From Corallococcus terminator (GTDB lineage Bacteria > Myxococcota > Myxococcia > Myxococcales > Myxococcaceae), in NCBI RefSeq assembly GCF_003611635.1, contig NZ_RAVZ01000029.1, forward strand, positions 1-45,149: a stretch of 45,149 bases of DNA, given 5' to 3'. Below the pieces are notes generated by a model that saw only the letters and a program-made list of their open reading frames with translations, did no database searches and was not told where the DNA came from. The position numbers were made by a program, and so were the translations under genes. Positions 19,542-28,400 of the stretch are shown here, in pieces. Every line of letters starts with the position of its first letter. The first letter of the stretch is position 1.

Positions 19542-20222
19542 ATGATGATTCGAATCAATCTGCTGCCCGTCCGGGCGGTGAAGAAGCGCGAGATGGGCCA
19601 GCAGGTGCTGGTCGTCTACGCCGCGGTCCTGATCGCCGCGGTGGTGGGCAACTACTTCTGGTACGCGGATCGCGATGGCGACCTGACGCGTGCCAAGCAG
19701 GGCATCGCCCAGACGAAGGCGAAGATCGCGGAGCTGGAGAAGGTCATCGGCGAGGTGACCAACATCAACACCCGCAAGACCGAGGTGGAGAAGAAGCTGG
19801 CCGTGCTGGACACGCTGCGCAAGGGGCGCAACGGGCCGGTGCGCATGCTGGACGCGCTGTCGTCCGCCCTCCCCAAGAAGGTCTGGCTCAAGAACTTCGT
19901 GGAGGCGTCCAACAACGTCACCATCAACGGTTCGGCCGTCAGCCACGACGAGGTCGCCGAACTGATGCGCGGCCTGGGCGGCATGGTGTGGACGCCCAAG
20001 GGCATGGGGCGCCTGGTGGAGCAGCGCCGCGACGCGAAGACGACCCGCGTGGAGCTCTTCAACACGGAGACCGCCTCCGTGGAGGAGTTCCCCGTGGGCG
20101 ACATCCGGCCCTTCTTCAAGAACATCGAACTGACCAACGCGGTGCAGACCAAGGCCAATGCGGCCGGGTCGCCCACGCTGGTCGACTTCAAGCTCACCCT
20201 CACCGCCAACTACGCCATCTAG
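19542..20222 (+). CDS. pilN: type IV pilus alignment protein PilN
   Basis: Bitopic inner-membrane protein. The N-terminus MMIRINLLPVR contains the INLLP motif that docks into PilM. A membrane segment (about 19-40) is followed by a coiled coil and a periplasmic ferredoxin-like domain that pairs with PilO. ATG codons lie at 19533, 19542 and 19545. GAGGAG at 19527-19532 is nine bases from 19542 but touches 19533, so 19542 is chosen, leaving 226 residues. Confidence 0.94.
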   Translation: MMIRINLLPVRAVKKREMGQQVLVVYAAVLIAAVVGNYFWYADRDGDLTRAKQGIAQTKAKIAELEKVIGEVTNINTRKTEVEKKLAVLDTLRKGRNGPVRMLDALSSALPKKVWLKNFVEASNNVTINGSAVSHDEVAELMRGLGGMVWTPKGMGRLVEQRRDAKTTRVELFNTETASVEEFPVGDIRPFFKNIELTNAVQTKANAAGSPTLVDFKLTLTANYAI

Positions 20223-20246
20223 CAGGCGGCGAAGGACCCCCACGTC

Positions 20247-20873
20247 ATGGACAAATACCTGGATCAGCTCGCGAAGGCCCCGCCGGCGGTGAAGTTCGGC
20301 GGACTCGCGGCACTCGTCGTCATCCTGACCGTCGCCAACTTCTTCCTCGCCATCCAGCCCACGGAAGAGGCCATCACCGCCCGGGCGGCGGAGCGGCGCA
20401 AGTTGGACCTGGAGCTCGCGGAGAAGAGCGAGATCGCCCAGAACCTCAACGAGCGCCGTCGCGAGATGGACGTGCTGGAGCAGAAGCTGGCGGAGGCCCT
20501 CACGGAGCTGCCGGAGCGGCGCGACATGGAAGAGCTGCTCGCGCAGATCAACGACATCGGCAAGAAGTCCGGCCTGGAGATCGCCCGCGTGGAGCCTGAC
20601 AAGGAGTACGTCAGCGGCGGCGAGTTCTTCGCGCGCATCCCCATCAAGATGACGGTGAGCGGCAACTACCACGAGATCGCCATGTTCCTGCAGGAGATGG
20701 CGAACATGCGCCGCATCGTGAACGTCAACAACATCAAGCTCGATGGCGCGGCCCTGAAGAACGAGAAGGTGGTCCTCCAGAGCAGCTTCCTGGCGACGAC
20801 GTTCCGGTTCGTCGAAACGAAGCCCGCCGTCGCCGCCGACCCGAAGAAGCCCGTCGAGAAGAAGAAAAACTAG
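20247..20873 (+). CDS. pilO: type IV pilus alignment protein PilO
   Basis: Bitopic inner-membrane partner of PilN, 208 residues. A membrane segment (about 21-41, LAALVVILTVANFFLAI) is followed by a long charged coiled coil (about 45-100) and a PilO-type periplasmic domain with the block FFARIPIKMTVSGNYHE. It ends in a Lys-rich tail. AAGGA lies about 10 bases before the ATG. It contacts PilP in the periplasm. Confidence 0.95.
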   Translation: MDKYLDQLAKAPPAVKFGGLAALVVILTVANFFLAIQPTEEAITARAAERRKLDLELAEKSEIAQNLNERRREMDVLEQKLAEALTELPERRDMEELLAQINDIGKKSGLEIARVEPDKEYVSGGEFFARIPIKMTVSGNYHEIAMFLQEMANMRRIVNVNNIKLDGAALKNEKVVLQSSFLATTFRFVETKPAVAADPKKPVEKKKN

Positions 20874-20917
20874 AAACTTGATCCGCCCGGCAACTGGGGC
20901 GACAAGGGATGACGCGG

Positions 20918-21481
20918 ATGAAGACGTTCAAGTCCACGATGACTGCTGCGGTGCTGGTGCTGACCTTGTCTGCCTGTGGGGAGACGCCTCCGGCCAGCAA
21001 GCCTCCCGCCAAACCCAAGGCCGCGGCCCCCGCCGTGGCGCCGGTGATGGCGAAGGCCGAGGTGTTGACGGTGCCAGGATTCGTCTACACCTACAGTCCC
21101 GTGGGCAAGCGGGATCCGTTCCGGAGTCCGCTGGAGGAGCTGGGACCGGTGGCGCGCGATGCACCGGAGCGCGCCTGCAACGAGCCCCTGTGCGTGTTCG
21201 ACCTCGACCAGCTCAAGCTGGTGGCGGTCGTGACGGGGGACGCCAGTCCGCTGGCGATGGTGGAGGATCCGCTGGGCCGGGGCCATATCGTCCGGCGTAA
21301 CACCCGGGTGGGGCGCCAGGGCGGTAAGGTGACCCAGATCCTCCGGGACTCGGTCACCGTCACCGAGGTCTTCACGGGTGCCAAGGGCGAGCTCATCAGC
21401 AATCCGGTGAGCCTGCACCTCAAGGCAGATGGCGTAAAAGACCCCGCCTACAACCTGATGACGGGCAAGAACTGGGAGTAG
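20918..21481 (+). CDS. pilP: type IV pilus lipoprotein PilP
   Basis: Inner-membrane lipoprotein linking the PilN/PilO complex to the PilQ secretin. From ATG 20918 the product has 187 residues, a signal peptide and lipobox LSAC with Cys20. A flexible Pro/Ala region follows, then the PilP beta-domain, recognisable by GKRDPFRSPLEE and DLDQLKLVAVVTG. An ATG at 20909 is also in frame, but AAGGG directly abuts it and is well spaced for 20918. The gene is 55 bases ahead of pilQ. Confidence 0.94.
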   Translation: MKTFKSTMTAAVLVLTLSACGETPPASKPPAKPKAAAPAVAPVMAKAEVLTVPGFVYTYSPVGKRDPFRSPLEELGPVARDAPERACNEPLCVFDLDQLKLVAVVTGDASPLAMVEDPLGRGHIVRRNTRVGRQGGKVTQILRDSVTVTEVFTGAKGELISNPVSLHLKADGVKDPAYNLMTGKNWE

Positions 21482-21535
21482 CGCCCCACGGCGCGCCCGC
21501 GGGCAGTCGCCCGCACCAACTTGTTGAGGGGACGC

Positions 21536-24310
21536 ATGCTCGAGCAGAGCGCTGTGACGAGGGGCAAGTGGTTCATGGCGACCGCATGGGCGGTCGTCCT
21601 GGCAAGCGCCAATGTGTATGGCGCGGATCTGAATACGCTGCGCGACCTGCAGGTGTCGCGGACAGGGGCGGGTGCCCAGGTCGTGGTGACCGGGACCCGG
21701 CCGCCTACCTTCACCGTCTTCCGGCTCAGTGGGCCGGAGCGGCTGGTGGTGGACCTGTCGTCCGCGGATGCCACGGGCATCAAGGGACATCATGACGGCA
21801 CCGGTCCGGTGTCCGGCGTGGTGGCCGCCCAGTTCTCCGACGCACGCGCCAGTGTGGGCCGTGTGCTGGTGGCGCTCGACCAGGCCTCCCAGTACGACGT
21901 GCGCGCCGAGGGCAACCGCGTCGTCATCTCCGTGGACGGTTCGTCGGTGGCCCCCGCCACCGTGACCGCCCAGGCGCCCGTGGCTGCGAAGCAGGCCGAA
22001 CCGGTGGCTGTCGCCGCCGCGCCGAAGCCCGCTCCCGTGAAGGCCGCGCCAGCGCCCGTCGTGGAGGCGATGGTGGCCGTGGTGCCGGAGGAGGGCGCTG
22101 CCGCCAAGGCCGCTCCGTCCCAGACGCCGGGTCGCGAGAACGTGGTCGCCACGGAGGCGGATGAGCGCGAGGTGGCCCACCCGGCCCAGCGCATCACCCG
22201 GCTGTCCCTGGACGGCGACGCGCTGCGCGTGGGCGCTGATGGCGACATCGCGCGCTACGAGGTCCTGGAGCTGGTGGATCCCCCCCGCCTCGCCGTGGAT
22301 GTCTACGGCGTGGGCCTGAGCGCGAAGGCGCCCAAGGTGAAGGGCAACCTGCTCAAGGACGTGCGCGTGGGCGCCCATGAGGACAAGGTCCGCCTGGTCC
22401 TGGTGGCCAAGGGCGACATGCCCGCCTACCGCGTGGACCGCTCCGAGCGCGGCCTGGAGGTGGTGCTGGGCTCCGCGGTGGCGCGCAAGCCGAAGCCTTC
22501 CACGCCCCGCGACGCGGTGGCGGAGACCGAACCCCTGCGCCCGCAGCCCCTGCCCGTGGAGGCGCCGAAGTCCACGCCGGCCGTCGTGGCCCAGGCGGCC
22601 CCGCAGCCCCAGGCGGTGGAGGTCAAGGACCTGTCCTTCGACGAGAGCGCCTCCGGTGGCCGCGTGCAACTGAAGCTGTCCGGCGCGACGACGTGGAAGG
22701 TGGACCGCCCGGATCCGCGCAGCGCGGTGCTGACGCTGGACAACGCGCGGCTGCCCAAGAAGCTGGAGCGCAGCCTGGACACCAGCGCGCTGGACACGCC
22801 GGTGAAGATGATCAGCGCCTTCAGCGTCCCCGGTGAGGGCCGCAAGGTGCGCGTGGTGGTCGCCGCCGACGGCGCCATCGAGGAGAACGTCACCCAGGGC
22901 GCCAACACCCTGAGCTGGCGGCTGGATGTGCAGGGCGTGAAGACGGAGGAGGTGGCCGTCACCCAGCGCACCGCCGGCTTCACGGCCGAGGCGCCGGCGT
23001 ACGCGGCGGAGGGCGCCCCCCAGCAGGCGCGCTACCGTGGCAAGCGCGTGTCCTTCGAGTTCAAGGACATCGAGATCCAGAACCTGCTGCGCGTCATCGC
23101 GGAGATCTCCAAGCGCAACATCGTGGTGGCCGACGACGTGTCGGGCCGCGTGACCATCCGCCTGCGCAATGTGCCCTGGGACCAGGCGCTGGACCTCATC
23201 CTGCGCACCAAGCAGTTGGGCCAGGAGCAGGTGGGCAACATCATCCGCATCGCGCCCCTGAAGACGCTGGAAGAGGAGGCGCGGCTGCGCCAGGAGCGCA
23301 AGAAGTCCCTGCAGCAGCAGGAGGACCTGCTGGTCAGCCTGGTGCCGGTGAACTACGCGGTGGCCGGTGACATGTCGTCGCGGGTCAAGGATGTGCTCAG
23401 CGACCGTGGCTCGGTGTCGGTGGACGTTCGCACCAACGTGCTCATCATCAAGGACATCCGCTCCAACACGGAGAAGGCGCGCGCCCTGGTGCGCAGCCTG
23501 GACACGCAGACGCCGCAGGTCCTCATCGAGAGCCGCATCGTGGAGGCGAGCACCACCTTCAGCCGCAACCTGGGCGTGCAGTGGGGCGGTCAGGCGCGTC
23601 TGTCGCCGGCGACCGGCAACCCCACCGGCCTCATCTTCCCCAGCACGGTGGGCGTGACGGGCGGCGCTCCGGGCACGGCCCCGGGTGTCCCGACGGCGCC
23701 CAACTTCGCGGTGAACCTGCCGGCGGCCGTGGGCCAGGGCATCGGTGGTGCCATGGGCTTCGCCTTCGGTTCCGCGGGCGGCGCGCTCCAGCTCAACCTG
23801 CGCCTGTCGGCGGCGGAGTCCGAGGGCGCTGTGAAGACCATCTCGTCGCCCAAGGTCACGACGCTGGACAACAACACGGCCCGCATCAGCCAGGGTCTGT
23901 CCATCCCGTTCAGCCAGACGTCGGCGAGCGGTGTGAACACGACCTTCGTCGAAGCGCGTCTGTCCCTGGAAGTCACGCCGCACATCACCCAGGACGGCAG
24001 CATCCTGATGTCCATCCAGGCGCAGAACAACCAGCCGGACCCGTCCAACACGGGCGCCAACGGTCAGCCGTCCATCCAGCGCAAGGAGGCCAACACGCAG
24101 GTCCTGGTGAAGGACGGGGATACCACCGTCATCGGTGGCATCTACGTGCGCCGGGGCAGCACCTCCAAGGACTCGGTGCCCTTCCTGTCGAGGATCCCCG
24201 TGCTGGGCTTCTTCTTCAGGAGCACCTCGGAAACCGACGAGCGCCAGGAATTGCTCATCTTCATCACGCCCCGCATCCTCAACCGGCAGACCATCGCGCA
24301 GAGCCTCTAG
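21536..24310 (+). CDS. pilQ: outer-membrane secretin PilQ
   Basis: Multimeric gate through which the pilus leaves the cell. The 924-residue product has a signal peptide (cleavage near NVYGAD), then three AMIN-like peptidoglycan-binding repeats (about residues 35-140, 220-310 and 360-440) joined by Pro/Ala linkers. An STN domain contains FEFKDIEIQNLLRVIAEISK, an N1 domain follows, and the secretin barrel contains ISSPKVTTLDNNTARI and VPFLSRIPVLGFFFRS. GAGGGG precedes the ATG at 21536 by four bases. Three AMIN repeats are more than the one or two usual in Proteobacteria and match what I recall of myxobacterial PilQ. Confidence 0.97.
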   Translation: MLEQSAVTRGKWFMATAWAVVLASANVYGADLNTLRDLQVSRTGAGAQVVVTGTRPPTFTVFRLSGPERLVVDLSSADATGIKGHHDGTGPVSGVVAAQFSDARASVGRVLVALDQASQYDVRAEGNRVVISVDGSSVAPATVTAQAPVAAKQAEPVAVAAAPKPAPVKAAPAPVVEAMVAVVPEEGAAAKAAPSQTPGRENVVATEADEREVAHPAQRITRLSLDGDALRVGADGDIARYEVLELVDPPRLAVDVYGVGLSAKAPKVKGNLLKDVRVGAHEDKVRLVLVAKGDMPAYRVDRSERGLEVVLGSAVARKPKPSTPRDAVAETEPLRPQPLPVEAPKSTPAVVAQAAPQPQAVEVKDLSFDESASGGRVQLKLSGATTWKVDRPDPRSAVLTLDNARLPKKLERSLDTSALDTPVKMISAFSVPGEGRKVRVVVAADGAIEENVTQGANTLSWRLDVQGVKTEEVAVTQRTAGFTAEAPAYAAEGAPQQARYRGKRVSFEFKDIEIQNLLRVIAEISKRNIVVADDVSGRVTIRLRNVPWDQALDLILRTKQLGQEQVGNIIRIAPLKTLEEEARLRQERKKSLQQQEDLLVSLVPVNYAVAGDMSSRVKDVLSDRGSVSVDVRTNVLIIKDIRSNTEKARALVRSLDTQTPQVLIESRIVEASTTFSRNLGVQWGGQARLSPATGNPTGLIFPSTVGVTGGAPGTAPGVPTAPNFAVNLPAAVGQGIGGAMGFAFGSAGGALQLNLRLSAAESEGAVKTISSPKVTTLDNNTARISQGLSIPFSQTSASGVNTTFVEARLSLEVTPHITQDGSILMSIQAQNNQPDPSNTGANGQPSIQRKEANTQVLVKDGDTTVIGGIYVRRGSTSKDSVPFLSRIPVLGFFFRSTSETDERQELLIFITPRILNRQTIAQSL

Positions 24311-24342
24311 GGGCCTGCCGCCTGATTGGGAGACTCATTCCA

Positions 24343-25005
24343 ATGAAGCCATTGTTCGTCGCGGCGTCCCTGGCGCTGGGCCTGTGCGGGTGCTCCGAAA
24401 GCCCGCCGGTCGTTCAAATCCTTTCGGCCCAGGTCCCGACCGCGGAATGCGGGCTGGACGCCGAAGCGGCCGGAAGCGCGGCCGGGTCGCTCAACCTCGC
24501 CTACGGCCGGAGCTATCTGTTGGGGCTCTTCGTCAACTCCAGCTACGTCAACACCCCGCTGGAGGTGAACGGCGTTCCCCTGGATCCCGAACCGGGGACG
24601 GGGGGACAGGCCACCGTCCTCGTGGAGAAGGTGGAGCTGTCGTATGAGACGACGCCGAACGTCCGGATCCCCGACCAGACCATCAACTACACGGGCAGCC
24701 TGAATCCGGGCTCCGAGCAGAACAAGTTGCTCATCAACCTGCTGACCCGGGAGTCCGCGGAGGCCCTGCTGGACAACGTGCCCCCGGGATCGGATCCGGT
24801 GCAGGTGATCGTGACGGTGAAGCTCACGGGCAAGTTCGCCTCCGGGAGCGGTTCGTTCGAGTCCAACGAGTACGTCTACACGTTCGACGCCTTCAACGCG
24901 ACCCGCCCCATCCCCGTCTGCGGGCCGGATGAGGTCCCGGATGCCGTGGCGCCGTGCAACTCCACCGGTGGGCAGGACGGCAACTACCCCTCCTGTACCC
25001 TCTGA
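24343..25005 (+). CDS. predicted lipoprotein downstream of pilQ (220 aa)
   Basis: Unrecognised protein with a signal peptide and lipobox (LCGC, Cys17). The mature part is rich in Asn, Ser, Thr and Pro, with predicted beta strands (for example QATVLVEKVELSYE and PVQVIVTVKLTGKFA) and a Cys-rich C-terminus (VCGPDE, APCNST, PSCTL). It starts 32 bases after pilQ on the same strand and may be the sixth gene of the pilM operon. A role as a secretin helper is possible but nothing in its sequence proves this. It does not look like the TPR-type pilotin Tgl. Confidence 0.75.
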   Translation: MKPLFVAASLALGLCGCSESPPVVQILSAQVPTAECGLDAEAAGSAAGSLNLAYGRSYLLGLFVNSSYVNTPLEVNGVPLDPEPGTGGQATVLVEKVELSYETTPNVRIPDQTINYTGSLNPGSEQNKLLINLLTRESAEALLDNVPPGSDPVQVIVTVKLTGKFASGSGSFESNEYVYTFDAFNATRPIPVCGPDEVPDAVAPCNSTGGQDGNYPSCTL

Positions 25006-25032
25006 CCCGCGGGCGCCCGCCGCCCGCCTGGG

Positions 25033-25401
25033 ATGACCATGTCCTTTCGCACGCACCTTGAATCGGTGGTGAACCAGGTGGACGGAGCCCTCGCGTGCAG
25101 CGTGATGGGCTTCGACGGCATCTCCGTGGACACGTTCCAGAAGGACGAGGCCGCGGAGCTGGACGTCACGGGCACCTGGGTGGAGTACGCCAACCTGCTG
25201 ACGCAGCTGAAGAACGCCGCCGAGTCCCTCAAGACGGGCACGGTGACGGAAGTGAGCGTCAACAGCGAGAAGGTCCTCACCGTGATGCGCCTGCTGACAC
25301 CGGACTACTTCCTGGTGCTGGCGCTGCGCGCGGACGGCAACTTCGGCAAGGGTCGCTACGTCCTGCGTGTGACGGCGCCGAATGTGAAGGCGGAGCTGTA
25401 G
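25033..25401 (+). CDS. Roadblock/LC7-domain protein
   Basis: A 122-residue single-domain protein whose whole length matches the Roadblock/LC7 fold: an N-terminal helix (FRTHLESVVNQVDGAL), the strand ACSVMGFDGISVDTF, a second helix, and paired strands ending YFLVLALRADGNFGKGRYVLRV. In myxobacteria such proteins include MglB, the GTPase-activating protein of the Ras-like MglA that sets cell polarity. This one has no adjacent mglA, so it is likely a paralogue. Two ATG codons (25033, 25039) are possible. Its place 27 bases behind the lipoprotein and pilQ links it to the pilus island by position only. Confidence 0.85.
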   Translation: MTMSFRTHLESVVNQVDGALACSVMGFDGISVDTFQKDEAAELDVTGTWVEYANLLTQLKNAAESLKTGTVTEVSVNSEKVLTVMRLLTPDYFLVLALRADGNFGKGRYVLRVTAPNVKAEL

Positions 25402-25412
25402 CGGGCAGTCGT

Positions 25413-25440
25413 CCGGGCAGGGGTTGTCCTGCCTGCCCGG
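25413..25440 (+). terminator. hairpin after the Roadblock gene
   Basis: A perfect nine-pair stem (CCGGGCAGG with CCTGCCCGG) and a ten-base loop, starting 12 bases past the stop codon. It is the strongest stem in this gap and a likely end of the pil transcripts, although no T-run follows. Confidence 0.5.
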
Positions 25441-25467
25441 CGACGCACCGTGCCGCTGCTTTCCCCT

Positions 25468-25495
25468 TTGCAGGACCCAGGGCATGGGCTAGACA
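25468..25495 (+). promoter_or_regulatory. weak promoter candidate for efp
   Basis: TTGCAG and TAGACA are 16 bases apart and lie 47 bases before the efp ATG. Both boxes match the sigma-70 consensus only partly. The position between a terminator-like hairpin and a housekeeping gene is the main support. Confidence 0.3.
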
Positions 25496-25541
25496 CCCCG
25501 GACTTTTCATCGTTTTTGCCTGTCCGAAGGAGTCGGTCCCC

Positions 25542-26123
25542 ATGGCCGGTTTTGTCGATACGTCCGAGTTCCGCAATGGTTTGAAGATCGAGATCGACGG
25601 CGAGCCGTTCGTGATCGAGTACTTCCAGCACGTGAAGCCGGGCAAGGGTTCCGCGTTCGTGCGGACCAAGATCCGCAGCCTGATCTCTGGTCGCATGCTG
25701 GAGCCCACCATGAAGTCCGGCGACAAGGTGGGCCTGCCCGACATCGAGCAGAAGGACATGGAGTATCTCTACTCGTCGGGCGACGAGTACTACTTCATGG
25801 AGAAGAAGACCTTCGAGCAGACCTTCATCACGGAGAAGGTGCTCGGGGAGTCGAAGAACTTCCTGAAGGAGAACACCCAGGTCGAGGTGCTCTACTTCAA
25901 CGGCAAGGCCATCTCCGTGGGGCTGCCGAACTCGGTGGACCTCAAGGTCACCAAGTGCGATCCGGGCGTGCGCGGCGACACGGTGTCCGGCGCGATGAAG
26001 CCCGCCACGATGGAGACGGGCTTCGTCGTCAACGTGCCCCTGTTCATCAACGAGGGCGACGTGCTGAAGATCGACACGCGCGAAGGTGGCAAGTACCTCA
26101 CCCGCGTGTCCACGGCGGGCTAG
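25542..26123 (+). CDS. efp: translation elongation factor P
   Basis: Binds stalled ribosomes and helps peptide-bond formation at polyproline stretches. The 193-residue protein has the three-domain EF-P pattern. The loop HVKPGKGSAF carries Lys35, the position equivalent to the modified Lys34 of the E. coli factor. The C-terminal signature near DVLKIDTREGGKYLTRV is present. GAAGGAG lies about 14 bases before the ATG. It is followed by accB and accC, a common bacterial arrangement. Confidence 0.97.
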   Translation: MAGFVDTSEFRNGLKIEIDGEPFVIEYFQHVKPGKGSAFVRTKIRSLISGRMLEPTMKSGDKVGLPDIEQKDMEYLYSSGDEYYFMEKKTFEQTFITEKVLGESKNFLKENTQVEVLYFNGKAISVGLPNSVDLKVTKCDPGVRGDTVSGAMKPATMETGFVVNVPLFINEGDVLKIDTREGGKYLTRVSTAG

Positions 26124-26165
26124 TCACCGTCCGTCTTCACCTGGCGACTCCCGGAGGGGTCTGGA

Positions 26166-26750
26166 ATGGCAACGAAGCGCAAGGCAACCCGGCCGGCCAC
26201 GCCCGCGAGCGCGGCATCCGGGCGTGACGCGAGCACCACGTCCCTGGACGTGGAGGCCCTGCGGCAGATCGTGGAGATCCTGGAGGCCTCGGACGTCACC
26301 CGGCTGGTGTGGACGCGAGGCCCGGAGAAGCTCTACATCCGCCGCGGTCACGCGCCGGAGACGACCATCGTGCACCACACCAACGCCCCGGGTTCCGGGG
26401 TGACGGTGTCGCCGCCGGTGGAATACGCCGCGCCCGCGCCTCGTGCGGCCGCTCCCACCGCGTCCGCGTCGCTTGCTCCGGTGGCCCCGGAGAAGCCGGC
26501 GGAGAAGCCGGGTCACCAGGTGACCAGCCCCTTCGTGGGGACGTTCTACCGGACCCCCGCGCCGGACCAGCCCGCGTTCGTCGACGTGGGTTCGGTGGTG
26601 CGCAAGGGGCAGGTGCTCTGCATTGTCGAAGCGATGAAGTTGATGAACGAAATCGAATCCGAGGTCTCCGGCAGGATCGCCGAGGTCCTCGTGGAGAACG
26701 GTCGCCCGGTGGAGTTCGGCCAGGCGCTGTTCCGCATCGAGCCGGCCTGA
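26166..26750 (+). CDS. accB: biotin carboxyl carrier protein AccB
   Basis: Carries biotin between the carboxylase and transferase halves of acetyl-CoA carboxylase. The 194-residue protein has an N-terminal helical region (LRQIVEILEASDVTRLVW), a Pro/Ala linker, and a C-terminal biotinyl domain with EAMKLMNEI, where Lys158 is the biotinylation site. The extra N-terminal 20 residues are basic and Ala-rich. It lies 42 bases after efp and 72 before accC. Confidence 0.96.
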   Translation: MATKRKATRPATPASAASGRDASTTSLDVEALRQIVEILEASDVTRLVWTRGPEKLYIRRGHAPETTIVHHTNAPGSGVTVSPPVEYAAPAPRAAAPTASASLAPVAPEKPAEKPGHQVTSPFVGTFYRTPAPDQPAFVDVGSVVRKGQVLCIVEAMKLMNEIESEVSGRIAEVLVENGRPVEFGQALFRIEPA

Positions 26751-26822
26751 GTCCGTTGTTCAAGGCGCGTCCGGCCCGCACTGGGGCCGGATGCGCCCCA
26801 GGCCCTCTCAAGGAGCACGGAC

Positions 26823-28208
<1,386 letters not shown>

Positions 28209-28294
28209 CGCGTGCAGGGCTCTTGCCGGGCAGCCCGCCGGGCGGACGACCGTCCGTGCGGGTGATCCGCCCCGGGAGGATGGCAGGCAGTTTC

Positions 28295-28323
28295 TTGACC
28301 CGCGTCGGAGGATTCCGTTAGCC
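28295..28323 (+). promoter_or_regulatory. promoter candidate for the TPR-protein gene
   Basis: TTGACC (28295-28300) and TTAGCC (28318-28323) are spaced by 17 bases in the 192-base gap after accC. The -35 box is good and the -10 box poor. It would yield a leader of about 70 bases containing the hairpin at 28351-28377. Confidence 0.35.
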
Positions 28324-28350
28324 TCCGAACCTCCCCCCCAGAGAAGGACT

Positions 28351-28377
28351 GAAACCCGCGAAGTTCCTCGGGGTTTC
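28351..28377 (+). promoter_or_regulatory. hairpin in the leader of the TPR-protein gene
   Basis: GAAACCC pairs perfectly with GGGTTTC, with three more pairs (CGA/TCG) inside after a bulge. It ends 23 bases before the ATG at 28401. It may be a terminator of accC transcription or a leader structure of the next gene. Confidence 0.4.
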
Positions 28378-28400
28378 TGCCTGTCGGAAGCGCGCGCTCG

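Noticed and set aside
20870-23983. Long minus-strand frame opposite pilP and pilQ
   Set aside because: Antisense artefact of GC3 bias; pilQ on the plus strand is unambiguous.
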